This document shows positions 34,101 to 41,695 of a DNA stretch of 64,000 nucleotides, piece by piece. Origin of the DNA: a virus; the IMG/VR virus record IMGVR_UViG_3300042566_000510, positions 1 to 64,000 of that record. The stretch is one strand, 5' to 3'. The first letter of the stretch is position 1. Every line of letters begins with the position of its first letter. The translations under genes and the position numbers were made by a program. The notes below the pieces were generated by a model. That model did no database searches. It was not told the DNA's origin and saw nothing but the letters and a program-made list of their open reading frames with translations.

Positions 34101-36909
34101 TAAATCCGCCACAGGCAACAACGGCCAGTTCGACGCGACCAACCCAGACATCCGCAAGTCTGCCGACCGCCCTTGGTTCGACGACCTGAGTAAGCTTAAG
34201 GTCACAACCAACTACCAGCTCGGCGACTTGCTGAAGACCAGCAAGAAGCTGTCTTGGTGGGATCGCACCATCGGCACACAGTACAACCTGGCGCAGAAGC
34301 ACCCGCAGTTCAAGCGCGTGTTCGACGCTGTGCAGCGCTTCATCAACGACGTGTCGCTCTACGCCACCCGTGCTGCCGACCTGGCGCCAACCTGGCTGCC
34401 AAAACTGGATGGCATTTCGGACATCAACCCGTTCAGCAAGAATTTCAAGCGCCCAGTTTCCGCGGAGGACGTCAAGGCTTTGCGTGACCCCATCTTTGGC
34501 GGCACGCTCAAGTACACCCGCGACGAAAACGGAGAGCTGATCGAGTCGGATGATGTGTCCACTGCAGGCGTGGTGTTCACCAACGAAGAGCTGCGCACAA
34601 ACTTCGGCTTGAACGATCGCCAGATCGGCCTGTACCGCGAGTTCCGCAAGTCGGTCAACAAGAGCATTTCAGACTTGGCCGTATCGGATTCGCTGCGCTA
34701 CCTCGGTAAAGATGGCGAAGGCGTGCGCCAGCGAGCGCTTGACGCCGCCAATCTGGATGACGCACTAAATGCCATGGTTGCTCACCTTGATCAGTTGATC
34801 GCTCAGCAGCCGGAGCGCGCAGAGGTACTTGAAGATAGTAAGCGCGTCATCAAAGAGAAGGCGGGCCAGGCCATCGGCGCAATGTCACGCGGTTACGCAC
34901 CTTTGTCTCGCTTTGGTGAGTACACGGTCTACGCTACCGGCGAAGGGCTCGAGGAACCCATCTTCTTCATGTTCGAGAATGAGCGCGATGCAAACGTGCG
35001 TGCTCGCGAATTACAACGCGAATTCCCAGACGCCAACATTGAGCAAGGAACGATGAGCCAAGAGAGCTACAAGCTCTTTAGCGGCGTGACGCCAGAATCG
35101 CTTGCCCTGTTTGGCGAGGCTCTTGGGCTCGAGGAGTCCGGCGCCGACACCAAGTCGCAGGCATTCCAGATGATGCTGAAGATGGCCAAGGGAAACCGGT
35201 CCGCCATGAAGCGCATGATTGAGCGTAAGGGTATTGAGGGCTTCAGCGAAGATGCTGGTCGCGTGCTGGCTGGCTTCGTGTACAGCAATGCGCGTCAGAT
35301 CTCGACCAACCTGCATGCCGGAGAAATCGCACGCAGTGTCCAAGAAATCGATCAGCGAAATGGCGACGTTAAGGACCAAGCTGTCCGTTTGATGGAATAC
35401 GTGCAGAACCCACGCGAAGAGGCTCAAGCCTTACGCGGCCTGATGTTTACGCAGTTCATCGGTGGCTCTATCGCTTCGGCCATAGTCAACATGACTCAGC
35501 CGTTCACCATGACCCTGCCTTACCTGAGTCAGTTCGACGGCGCCACCGGTGCCGCCTCTCGCATGGCCGACGCAGTGAAGCTGGCCTCTCGCGGCATTCG
35601 CAATGACGACGACCTCAAGGCTGCACTCAAGCGCGGAGAGGATCTCGGGATTGTTAGTCCGCAGGAAGTGCATCAGCTCATGGCTCAGGCTCAAGGCAAG
35701 GGCAAGCTGCAAACCGGCGACGGCACCAAGATGGGCGACGCTGCGGCCAAGGTGAACAACGGCCTAGCCAAGCTTGGTCTGGCGTGGGGCAAGGTGTTCT
35801 CGGCTGCCGAACAGTTCAACCGTCGCGTGACCTTCATCGCTGCCTACAAGCTGGCTCGCGACCAAGGCATGGCCGATCCAATGGCTTTCGCTGAGAAGGC
35901 CATCGCTGAGACGCAAGGCGTGTACAACAAAGGCAACAAGCCAAACTGGGCTCGCGGCGCAGTGGGCGGCACCTTGTTCACGTTCAAGCAGTATTCAATC
36001 GGCTACCTCGAGTTCTTGCGCCGCATGTGGGGTAACGGACCAGAGGGCAAGAAGGCCGTCGGCCTCGCGCTTGGCGTGTTGTTCCTCATGTCTGGCTTGG
36101 GCGGCATGCCTGGCTCCGACGATCTGGATGACGTCATCGACGGCTTCATGCAGCGCGTGCTCGGCCGTAGCTTTGACAGCAAGCAAGCGAAGAAAGAGTT
36201 CTTCGCCAGCATCCTGGGTCAATCCGGCGCTGAGTTTGTGATGAGCGGACTGTCTGGCTTGCCAGGCATGCCAATCGACTTCTCCGGTCGCACGGGTCTA
36301 GGCAACATAGCTCCAGGCACTGGCATCTTCACCAAGAAGCGCGACTACGCCCAGGACTACAAAGAGGTGCTTGGCCCTGTCGGCACGCTGGCAACAAATG
36401 CAGGATCTTTCCTGGCAAACTTTGCGGCCGGCGAGTTCGGCAAGGCTGCGGAATCGGTTGCGCCGGTTGCTGCGCAGAACGTCATCAAGGCAATCGACAT
36501 GGCGCAGATGGGCTTCTATCGCGATGCTAAGGGCCGCAAGGTCATTGACACAACGCTGAGCGAAGCCATCCTCAAGGGTGCAGGCTTCCAGCCACGTTCG
36601 GTCAGTCAGATCCAGCAAGCCACCGGCGAGCAGCAGGGTCTCATCGCGCAGAACCGTTTGGCATGGCAGGAGATCCGTGATCTCGCTGTTGCCGGTCGCG
36701 TCGAGAAGGATGAGGCCAAGCTTGCAGAGGCGCGCCGTCGCTTTGGCCAGTGGAATCGCAACAACCCTGACAGCCCAATCCGCTGGAATCAAGAGTCCAT
36801 CAACAGCGGCGTCAAAGAAGCCAACAAGCCAAAGGCTGAGCGCATCGCTGATGCTGCGCCCAAGCAGATCCGCGGCACAGTCAAGCGAGAACTTGAGAAG
36901 GCCGACTGA
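31147..36909 (+). CDS. giant virion protein with ART-like and PLxRFG domains
   Basis: 1920 aa, 6 nt after the 2581-aa gene. About 85-140 carries a putative toxin-like fold (ASDAIWVTHTVEQAMQYG); about 488-610 a conserved phage domain (VLFVEEVQSDWGQEG, then GYDKVAFVNGEQS); about 850-1000 an ART-like domain (PLVVYHGTGGDFDSFD); PLSRFG at 1252-1257 marks the PLxRFG domain of large phage proteins. The C-terminal third is helical, with hydrophobic stretches near 1435-1460 and 1636-1655 that could insert in the host membrane. Likely ejected, forming part of a trans-envelope conduit and delivering effector domains. Confidence 0.8.
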   Translation: MAQFSNCLQIVNNMPERDQEALLSRLDQLQAQGLSAKEAQLQAAIDVLAQVEREGQVRKSADRTWSGDGYRALNYNPPKNATVADVVRYESEELGNADIGEMADESANQLGIDLSAIPASDAIWVTHTVEQAMQYGERSDIDKYPVNGWLILADLGDEGALLLNPKHAQGILKSVDRPQFYSQLQRSIEQVPERLATMAAPAWKQWLTANASKLGIKADELEWSGIKDYLDLQGKAKLNKADLSSYLDDSGVKISEVQLDDADAKRSRADKEAAANKLTRATLELREATPNIRQLDGANLTGWAEDAYAGDEFAQRKIQALSLDDNAMAAVREYGRVAAEFNEVHNTRNSPATKYGQYTLPGGENYREVLITLPVTPKDGATIQQASSGFWRVTFKNGDTAMFKTESEARAAAGGSDAYTSSHWDQKNILAHIRVNDRVAQEPGFIVRNTRSGNRSEVFATREQAEDYQAKMPASLKTEIVEQPREVKVLFVEEVQSDWGQEGKKKGFAGQNGAPLSEQEYKRAAELQKRDRLGGEPLSATERAEFDALMARHTRAHEGLMVPNAPFVTKTEGWLNLALKRIAMMAVEGGYDKVAFVNGEQSADRYSLEKQVDELSYEPTAKGYYINVMASGRNIKSGDFTKSELEDIVGKEIVQKMDAREGKVEGTPGAPDYEDLKDIRTLSGDGLKVGGEGMKTFYDKLVPQALNKLLPKLGGEKLGAVEIDVQGTGLQTRYEYQGPELKRSEIDAIARSGDFSVSIERQLREIGSFVEVGVPMAEAVQKYGSISAAEALGGKLVPMKNAMSAQPGFDVTDKMRETVSAGVPLFSRDRQTETPEFKKWFGDSKVVDAEGKPLVVYHGTGGDFDSFDAARSGQNYARRGGEKGFFFTNRPIPAGVYAEQASGAFFGDEENPRFGDGTANIMPVYLSLQNPYVRKATGSPDKWFDSNHSALLAAAEKAGADGIIVNGGKGFEIRSVYIAFSPTQIKSATGNNGQFDATNPDIRKSADRPWFDDLSKLKVTTNYQLGDLLKTSKKLSWWDRTIGTQYNLAQKHPQFKRVFDAVQRFINDVSLYATRAADLAPTWLPKLDGISDINPFSKNFKRPVSAEDVKALRDPIFGGTLKYTRDENGELIESDDVSTAGVVFTNEELRTNFGLNDRQIGLYREFRKSVNKSISDLAVSDSLRYLGKDGEGVRQRALDAANLDDALNAMVAHLDQLIAQQPERAEVLEDSKRVIKEKAGQAIGAMSRGYAPLSRFGEYTVYATGEGLEEPIFFMFENERDANVRARELQREFPDANIEQGTMSQESYKLFSGVTPESLALFGEALGLEESGADTKSQAFQMMLKMAKGNRSAMKRMIERKGIEGFSEDAGRVLAGFVYSNARQISTNLHAGEIARSVQEIDQRNGDVKDQAVRLMEYVQNPREEAQALRGLMFTQFIGGSIASAIVNMTQPFTMTLPYLSQFDGATGAASRMADAVKLASRGIRNDDDLKAALKRGEDLGIVSPQEVHQLMAQAQGKGKLQTGDGTKMGDAAAKVNNGLAKLGLAWGKVFSAAEQFNRRVTFIAAYKLARDQGMADPMAFAEKAIAETQGVYNKGNKPNWARGAVGGTLFTFKQYSIGYLEFLRRMWGNGPEGKKAVGLALGVLFLMSGLGGMPGSDDLDDVIDGFMQRVLGRSFDSKQAKKEFFASILGQSGAEFVMSGLSGLPGMPIDFSGRTGLGNIAPGTGIFTKKRDYAQDYKEVLGPVGTLATNAGSFLANFAAGEFGKAAESVAPVAAQNVIKAIDMAQMGFYRDAKGRKVIDTTLSEAILKGAGFQPRSVSQIQQATGEQQGLIAQNRLAWQEIRDLAVAGRVEKDEAKLAEARRRFGQWNRNNPDSPIRWNQESINSGVKEANKPKAERIADAAPKQIRGTVKRELEKAD

Positions 36910-36940
36910 CCGACTCTCCTCTGCGTCGCATTGCCACAGG

Positions 36941-36966
36941 CCCACCCTTCGGGGTGGGTCTTTTTT
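36941..36966 (+). terminator. strong terminator of the morphogenesis arm
   Basis: CCCACCC, loop TTCG, GGGTGGG (36941-36958), then TCTTTTTT to 36966. It lies 31 nt after the last virion gene and ends the rightward late transcript. Confidence 0.95.
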
Positions 36967-37040
36967 CATTGGCGTGGCGAAAAAACAACGGTTCCGCAAA
37001 TCACCTCCGCACGCCGGTTCGGTTCTCATTAGCATCGGTG

Positions 37041-37157
37041 ATGCATATTCTTTCCGGCATTGCCATTCTTATCGGCCTACTCGCCATCGCGGCCACTCAC
37101 ACTCTTGCGGCGATCATTGTGTTCGGCCTGCTGTACCTACTCTGGCGGTCGTGCTAA
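37041..37157 (+). CDS. possible 38-aa membrane peptide
   Basis: MHILSGIAILIGLLAIAATH followed by a second hydrophobic stretch (IIVFGLLYLLW) and a short end (RSC). The composition is that of a small inner-membrane protein with one or two spans. No Shine-Dalgarno is seen and it lies after the late terminator, so expression is doubtful. A holin-like role is possible but not supported. Confidence 0.3.
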   Translation: MHILSGIAILIGLLAIAATHTLAAIIVFGLLYLLWRSC

Positions 37158-37170
37158 GCTATTGGACTGT

Positions 37171-37242
37171 GGTGCGGTGGCCGAATGGTAAGGCACCAGT
37201 CTGCAAAACTGCGTCTCGTGGGTTCGATTCCCTCCCGCACCT
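37171..37242 (+). tRNA. tRNA-Cys (GCA)
   Basis: 72 nt. Acceptor GGTGCGG pairs with CCGCACC. The anticodon loop CTGCAAA gives GCA. The T loop is TTCGATT. The discriminator base is T, as cysteinyl-tRNA synthetase prefers. One mismatch each in anticodon and T stems. CCA is not encoded. It lies between the late terminator and the integration region. Confidence 0.9.
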
Positions 37243-37246
37243 ATCC

Positions 37247-37777
37247 TCACACCGTGCATCCCTCGTGCAGCTCGCGCTTGGCCTTGATGTATGCCAGGTG
37301 CGCAAGCTCGGGCGTGTCATGCATGCCAAGGAAGCGCCGCTTCCCCTTCACAAAAATCCTCGCCATGTAGCGACCGGATGGGTCTGGCGTCACGCCCATC
37401 AGTCCTGAAGTGTTGTTGCGATATGCTGAGCGTTTATTCTCCGAGTTCACGCGCGGCGTTACGTCTCGCAAGTTCGACATTCGATTGTCGGTCTTCACCC
37501 CATTGATGTGGTCAATCTGCCCGGCCGGAAATTCTCCGTACACGTACAGCCATGCAACGCGATGAGCGGTCAGTTGATGTCCCCTCGCCCAGATCTTAAG
37601 GTAGCCGGCACTAGCCTTTTTCTCCGCCCTGGCTCCCGCCTTGTGCGGCCGCTCTCCCCACCCATCGGTGCGCCAGCGAAACTCGCCGGTCTCTGGGTCG
37701 TAGATGAGGATTGACCGAACCCACTCTGCTGTGACGGGCGGTTTTGTGAGGTGAGTGTGTAAGTTCTTGGTTTTCAT
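37247..37777 (-). CDS. HNH-AP2 homing-type endonuclease
   Basis: 176 aa. HNH_3 domain: AHRVAWLYVYGEFP, then IDHINGVKTDNRMSNLRDV, with the catalytic His/Asn pattern. It is followed by an AP2-like DNA-binding tail (SGLMGVTPDPSGRYMARI, LGMHDTPELAHLAY). This is the free-standing mobile endonuclease type common in phages. A paralogue lies at 58938-59462. It points left, against its neighbours, and its 3' end lies 5 nt from the tRNA, so it is likely an insertion. Confidence 0.9.
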   Translation of the reverse strand: MKTKNLHTHLTKPPVTAEWVRSILIYDPETGEFRWRTDGWGERPHKAGARAEKKASAGYLKIWARGHQLTAHRVAWLYVYGEFPAGQIDHINGVKTDNRMSNLRDVTPRVNSENKRSAYRNNTSGLMGVTPDPSGRYMARIFVKGKRRFLGMHDTPELAHLAYIKAKRELHEGCTV

Positions 37778-37902
37778 AGCGTAGTACGGCCTGCAAAGCC
37801 GTTGAAGTTTTCAGCCAGTATAACTCAATCCCTGCAAATTCAAAGACTTATTTACGCGAGTCCGACCTCGCACGCCTCGCTCAGCCCTCATTCCGGCTTA
37901 AA

Positions 37903-37990
37903 AACCACACGTTTTTGTGGTTGAACCACACGTAAACTTCCTTTCTTTCCGCTGACGGCGTAAGCTAAACCACACCTCACCACAACCACA
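37903..37990 (+). promoter_or_regulatory. attP: cluster of five AACCACA sites, putative attP arm sites
   Basis: AACCACA occurs at 37903-37909, 37924-37930, 37968-37974 and 37984-37990 and inverted at 37916-37922; the first and the inverted copy form a hairpin around CGTTTT. The cluster lies just before the integrase start and in noncoding DNA. Short repeated arm-type sites near int are characteristic of attP. The crossover core itself is not identified. Confidence 0.6.
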
Positions 37991-38000
37991 GAGGGTGGCC

Positions 38001-39140
38001 ATGGGCGTCCGTCAGACCCCGAGCGGGAAGTTCGAGCTGCGCATCACGCACCGTCTGTTGCCGAAGGCGGTGTACCTCACCTTCAACAACGAAGACGCTG
38101 CCAACGCGTACGGCGCGCAAGCACGCGAGCTCCTCGACTCTGGTGTTGTGCCGGCCGGACTGGTCGATGAGAAGAAGGTGCCAACGCAAACGCTGCACTC
38201 AGTGATCCGCGCATGGCAGGCGCACGGTCAACTCTCCACGGCTGATGACGAGATCCTCGACGTGCTGACGGGAGAGATCGGCAAGACCAAGCTGTCCGAG
38301 TTCACGTACGCCTGGTGCGAGCAATGGGTGCGCGATATGAAGCTCAAGGCCAACCTGGCGCCCGGCACCATCCGTAAGCGCATCGGCGCCCTCGCCCGCT
38401 GCGTTGACTGGGAACTCAGGAAGACGCCGGACCTGCTGGTCGGCAACCCCTTGCGCTCACTTCCGCGCGGATCAGCCACCTACAGCGCCAAGGATGCAGC
38501 GGAAGCGAAGAAGCTGGGCAAGAAGGTGCGGCAGGACGCAGTGCGTGATCGGCGCCTGCACAGTGGCGAGCATGAGCGAATCATGAAAGCGCTGGCCGGC
38601 GAAAAGCGAGAGGACCGTCAGCGGCCGCTCGAGCCCGATGAAGACCTGCGCGACCTGTACCTACTGATCTTGCATACAGGTATTCGACTGCGCGAGGCGT
38701 ACACCATTAAGCGTGAACAGGCCGGCGAACGCGTGCTGCGCATCAGCAGCTCGAAACAGTGGCACGGGCGGGAAGCCTGGCGCGATGTGCCCATGGTCAA
38801 AGAGATCCGTCAGATGATGGCCCGTCGTGCCGCTAAATCAAAGCCAGGAGCGCTTGTTTTCCCTTGGTGGGACGGAGACCCCCAAGAGCTCGACAAGGTC
38901 ACCACGCGGCTCTCTCGTCGCTTTGGCTTGCTGTTCAACTACGCAGGTTGCGTAGACTTGACTGAGCACGACTTGCGTCACGAGGCGACGTGCCGTTGGT
39001 TTGAGATGCGCGACAAGAGGGGTGGCTGGCTTTTCCGCGAAGCTGAGATCGAGAAGATCATGGGCTGGGCGCCGGACAGCTCAATGGCCAAGCGCTACGC
39101 ATCATTCCGAGCTGAAGACCTAGCCGAGCGTCTTGACTGA
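38001..39140 (+). CDS. int: tyrosine-recombinase integrase
   Basis: 379 aa. N-terminal arm-binding region (about 1-65), SAM-like core-binding domain (about 85-150, ending LARCVDWEL) and catalytic domain. Catalytic residues seen: Arg in TGIRLREAY, His-x-x-Arg in EHDLRHEA, Trp/Tyr end in MGWAPDSSMAKRYASF. ATG 38001 has GAGGG about 8 nt upstream and is preferred to GTG 37995. It integrates the phage at attB; the AACCACA cluster just upstream is its probable arm-binding region. Its 3' end overlaps the opposed excisionase-like gene by 21 nt. Confidence 0.92.
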   Translation: MGVRQTPSGKFELRITHRLLPKAVYLTFNNEDAANAYGAQARELLDSGVVPAGLVDEKKVPTQTLHSVIRAWQAHGQLSTADDEILDVLTGEIGKTKLSEFTYAWCEQWVRDMKLKANLAPGTIRKRIGALARCVDWELRKTPDLLVGNPLRSLPRGSATYSAKDAAEAKKLGKKVRQDAVRDRRLHSGEHERIMKALAGEKREDRQRPLEPDEDLRDLYLLILHTGIRLREAYTIKREQAGERVLRISSSKQWHGREAWRDVPMVKEIRQMMARRAAKSKPGALVFPWWDGDPQELDKVTTRLSRRFGLLFNYAGCVDLTEHDLRHEATCRWFEMRDKRGGWLFREAEIEKIMGWAPDSSMAKRYASFRAEDLAERLD

Positions 39141-39389
39141 CGGGAGGGCTGGAGGTGTGCGCCGCTTGCTCATGATCCGCTTGGGCTCGCGTCGGTCACG
39201 CGCCTCCTCGAGCGCCTTCTGATTCAGGCGATCACGCAGCGCATCGGCCGGAATGATCCAACTCCGGCCAAATTTCACACCCGGCAGGTCGCCATTGTTC
39301 AGGCGCTCTGCCACGATCTCTTCCGTGCAGCCGAGCATCTCGGCCACCTGGGTGACGTTGTAGATCATATCCATTCGCTGCCAGTCCAC
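39120..39389 (-). CDS. excisionase-like helix-turn-helix protein
   Basis: About 89 aa. The domain YNVTQVAEMLGCTEEIVAERL, then GDLPGVKFGRSWIIP, is the HTH_17 excisionase/MerR-like fold, followed by a basic tail (RDRREPKRIMSKRR). The first Met at 39389 overlaps the upstream HNH gene; later ATGs at 39374 or 39368 are possible. It converges on int and overlaps it by 21 nt, a typical int/xis arrangement. Probably directs excision or represses int. Confidence 0.7.
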   Translation of the reverse strand: MDWQRMDMIYNVTQVAEMLGCTEEIVAERLNNGDLPGVKFGRSWIIPADALRDRLNQKALEEARDRREPKRIMSKRRTPPALPSVKTLG

Positions 39390-40018
39390 CGCTCATCAAA
39401 TTTGTTTCTTTTGCGGCAGTTGAATACCGCCGGAATGACTGAAAGGTTGCTCCAAATGTGAAGGCCGCACACCTCTTTTCCTGCAAGCGGAGCAATGTGG
39501 TCGACATCCCACTGAAATCCGAACATCAGAGATCTGGCCTTAGCAAGGCGAGATGCCTCCGCTTCCACAAGCCGAGTGAACTCATCGCGCCATGGCTTTG
39601 CCGCGGAACGCCGTTGCGCCCTATCTCTTCTTCTTGCGGCGGCAATAATGTCTCCATTTGACCGTTTGTACTCGCGATTTCTTTGTCGCGCAAAATCCCG
39701 GTTTTTGTAGTACCACTTGAGTGCGTTCTCTTGCCTCCTTGCGAGTCTTTCTTCCTTTGGTGCAGGTATCCGCGGCTGACGTGGGTTGATTGGTTTTCCA
39801 GCGGCCACCAATACTGCCTCGTATCTCAATCTGCGGCGCGCCGACTCCTCTGCTTTTTGCCCCTGCGTGGCCGACTGCCTAGCAACTGCATCGCAGCTTT
39901 TGCAGCGGCGGCTTTGGCGGCCATGTCCTTTTGACGCAAATTGGAAAAGAGGTTTCTGCTTGTGACACACTGAGCAGGCTTTTGTGTCGCATCCGTCGAT
40001 ATTGGATTCAAAATTCAT
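39365..40018 (-). CDS. HNH endonuclease
   Basis: 217 aa. N-terminal zinc-binding pair CSVCHKQKPLFQF ... CKSCD, long basic helical region (about 55-150), then C-terminal HNH core WDVDHIAPLAGKEVCGLHIW with NLSVIPAVFNCRKRNKFD. This is a different HNH type from the AP2-linked ones. It may be a mobile endonuclease or a DNA-processing enzyme. Start overlaps the upstream gene's stop. Confidence 0.85.
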   Translation of the reverse strand: MNFESNIDGCDTKACSVCHKQKPLFQFASKGHGRQSRRCKSCDAVARQSATQGQKAEESARRRLRYEAVLVAAGKPINPRQPRIPAPKEERLARRQENALKWYYKNRDFARQRNREYKRSNGDIIAAARRRDRAQRRSAAKPWRDEFTRLVEAEASRLAKARSLMFGFQWDVDHIAPLAGKEVCGLHIWSNLSVIPAVFNCRKRNKFDERWTGSEWI

Positions 40019-40251
40019 TTTGGCTCTTCAATGCGTAGGATCAGGCTGCGGTCCTCCTCGCGCACTCCATAGCCGGGGAATGTTTCCTGGTGCCGCGTCC
40101 AGCCTCCGGCGCAGTCGTAGAAGGCGCCAACCTTGATGCTGACGGCTAGGCTCTTCTTCTGAAAGCTCGCAAGCGCATTCTTCTCGAAGTCACACTCCGG
40201 CGTCAGCACGAGCTGCACAACGCCGTCCTCAATGTAGATAGCCGTCTTCAT
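40015..40251 (-). CDS. 78-aa phage protein of unknown function
   Basis: Compact beta/alpha protein: MKTAIYIEDGVVQLVLTPE, CDFEKNALASF, ending RSLILRIEEPK. Such proteins recur in phages of Gram-negative hosts without known role. It is coupled on both sides by 4-nt overlaps, so it is translated with its neighbours. Confidence 0.7.
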   Translation of the reverse strand: MKTAIYIEDGVVQLVLTPECDFEKNALASFQKKSLAVSIKVGAFYDCAGGWTRHQETFPGYGVREEDRSLILRIEEPK

Positions 40252-40616
40252 TTGCCTCCCAAATCTGTCTTCATCGCCGCCATAACTGCGTTCCGGCGGC
40301 GTGCGTGCATGGAGTCGCTCATCTTTAGCGCCTCATCAAGCTCAGGCTCTGGAAGTTCACCGGTCACCTTTGCTGTCATGCTAGAGATGATCATAATTAC
40401 GGTCTCCGTCATTGATCGATATTTATCCGTGTTCTTGGGATCGAGATGGATCAGCGACGAGAGCATTACGCCGACTAAGTCGCTCAGCTCCAACGCTTCA
40501 AACTGATGTGCCACAACATTGGCAAACGCCTTGCCTTTGACGGCAGACGTCGACTTCATCATCTCGTTGAGATCTTGGGTTAGATCCCTTGCCATTTTTT
40601 TGATTTCATCATTCAT
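40248..40616 (-). CDS. 122-aa helical protein
   Basis: All-helical, acidic N-terminal half (DEIKKMARDLTQDLNEMMKS) and a central hydrophobic stretch. No motif recognised. Overlaps both neighbours by a few bases, so it belongs to the leftward operon. Confidence 0.65.
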   Translation of the reverse strand: MNDEIKKMARDLTQDLNEMMKSTSAVKGKAFANVVAHQFEALELSDLVGVMLSSLIHLDPKNTDKYRSMTETVIMIISSMTAKVTGELPEPELDEALKMSDSMHARRRNAVMAAMKTDLGGK

Positions 40617-40827
40617 TACCGGACTCGCTTTCCTTCAAGATCCCGCTCAGCATCAGCCACCCGAGTAGCAGCGCCACGAGCGTGTTGATCACAGGGCTGA
40701 TCACAAACGCAGCGCACACGGCAACATCGCCATACCCAATGTATCGCTCGCGGCGCAAGCCCTCGTAGAGGACGTGCGCAACGAAGATCATTGACACCAA
40801 GTAAATTGCAACAGCTACCCAGAACAT
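40609..40827 (-). CDS. 72-aa two-span membrane protein
   Basis: First span about 2-22 (VAVAIYLVSMIFVAHVLYEG), second about 38-62 (VAVCAAFVISPVINTLVALLL). The loop between carries RRERY. It may sit in the host inner membrane, for example in exclusion or lysis control, but no family is recognised. Confidence 0.65.
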   Translation of the reverse strand: MFWVAVAIYLVSMIFVAHVLYEGLRRERYIGYGDVAVCAAFVISPVINTLVALLLGWLMLSGILKESESGNE

Positions 40828-41066
40828 CAGTACGCCTTCACCATCTTGAACTTAGGGATGATGCTCTTGGACATGTGCGACCCGAATGACGGCGCGCTCA
40901 GGAGCTCCGTTAGATGGCTCGGCTGCACGCCGGCGTACTCGTAGGTCTTGCCGGTCTTGAAGCGAATGTGCAGCGACTTGGTGTTGGTGTCGTAGTGATA
41001 GCTCTCGACGTTGCTTGACTTGACCGGCTTAAACGCCGGAGCCTTTGTTGTGTGTTTTGTTGTCAT
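40827..41066 (-). CDS. KTSC domain protein
   Basis: 79 aa. After a basic lead, SSNVESYHYDTNTKSLHIRF and KTYEYAGVQPSHLTEL match the KTSC domain, a small beta fold with a conserved Ser/Tyr pattern, found in phage and bacterial proteins often linked to nucleic-acid functions. Start ATG at 41066. Role unknown. Confidence 0.85.
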   Translation of the reverse strand: MTTKHTTKAPAFKPVKSSNVESYHYDTNTKSLHIRFKTGKTYEYAGVQPSHLTELLSAPSFGSHMSKSIIPKFKMVKAY

Positions 41067-41069
41067 GAT

Positions 41070-41234
41070 TTACTTCTTTCCCATTTGAAATCCACGCCAG
41101 CATGTAAAGCATCGCCATTTGCCGGGACTCATCTCAACCCCGTTTGATGGCTCCTTCTTGTCGCCGCACCGCGAGCACTCCTTGAGCGCTCGCGTGTTCT
41201 TGGCAGTGCCTGGCAGAACGATCGGTGTATTCAT
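41070..41234 (-). CDS. 54-aa C4 zinc-finger protein
   Basis: Encodes MNTPIVLPGTAKNT, then C-x2-C (ECSRCGDKK) and C-x2-C (RCFTCWRGF) with a basic end QMGKK. A single zinc knuckle in a small basic protein suggests nucleic-acid or protein binding. Start is an ATG overlapping the upstream gene's stop. Confidence 0.7.
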   Translation of the reverse strand: MNTPIVLPGTAKNTRALKECSRCGDKKEPSNGVEMSPGKWRCFTCWRGFQMGKK

Positions 41235-41695
41235 CAGACGCAGTCGCCCAGGTATGGGGCAACCCAGCCTGGTGGCTTTCCAATCTTCTTGCCGTCAATC
41301 AGCACAGGCTTTCCGTCCACCAGCTTGGCATCGTTTGAGAACAGAACACGTCGGTCTGCTTCGTCCTTGTCAAACCTGGCCATGTAGGCGACGCCGTTGC
41401 CGGTGACTTCGCCATCGCACAGCGCGTCCAAGAGCTTCACGCGGTCCTTGATGCGGATGCCAGTGGAGCCTTGCTTGAGGCGATGGGCCAGTCCCTTGAG
41501 GCGCGTGGAGCACAGCTCGAGCTGGTCGTTGTCTGATGGAGATCCTGCGATGATGATCTCGTCGAGCTGCTCGCACAACTCCTCAAGGTGGCAGCCGAAC
41601 TGCACGGACAGGTTGGTTTCATTCTGCACCTTGCCGCAGGCTTCGAGCCAGCCGGCAGTGCGTTGGTAATTTGTCTTGTCGGATTTCAGGGTCAT
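41234..41695 (-). CDS. MazG-like nucleotide pyrophosphohydrolase
   Basis: 153 aa from ATG 41695 (the frame extends upstream, but that would overlap a full gene). All-helical, with HLEELCEQLDEIIIAG (metal-binding acidic residues) and, near residue 100, LCDGEVTGNGVAYMARFD, then SNDAKLVDGKPVLIDGKKI. This pattern fits phosphoribosyl-ATP/MazG-like hydrolases. It may clear modified or stress nucleotides during infection. It lies beside a dNMP kinase. Confidence 0.7.
   Translation of the reverse strand: MTLKSDKTNYQRTAGWLEACGKVQNETNLSVQFGCHLEELCEQLDEIIIAGSPSDNDQLELCSTRLKGLAHRLKQGSTGIRIKDRVKLLDALCDGEVTGNGVAYMARFDKDEADRRVLFSNDAKLVDGKPVLIDGKKIGKPPGWVAPYLGDCV

Noticed and set aside
36954-37157. A 67-aa start for the membrane peptide frame
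   Set aside because: The longer version would begin in the terminator's T-run; only the part from 37041 is plausible, and even that is weak.
37171-37242. Treating the tRNA-Cys as the attP crossover itself
   Set aside because: The tRNA is complete and lies far from int, with another gene between; no partial repeat of it is visible near the arm sites.
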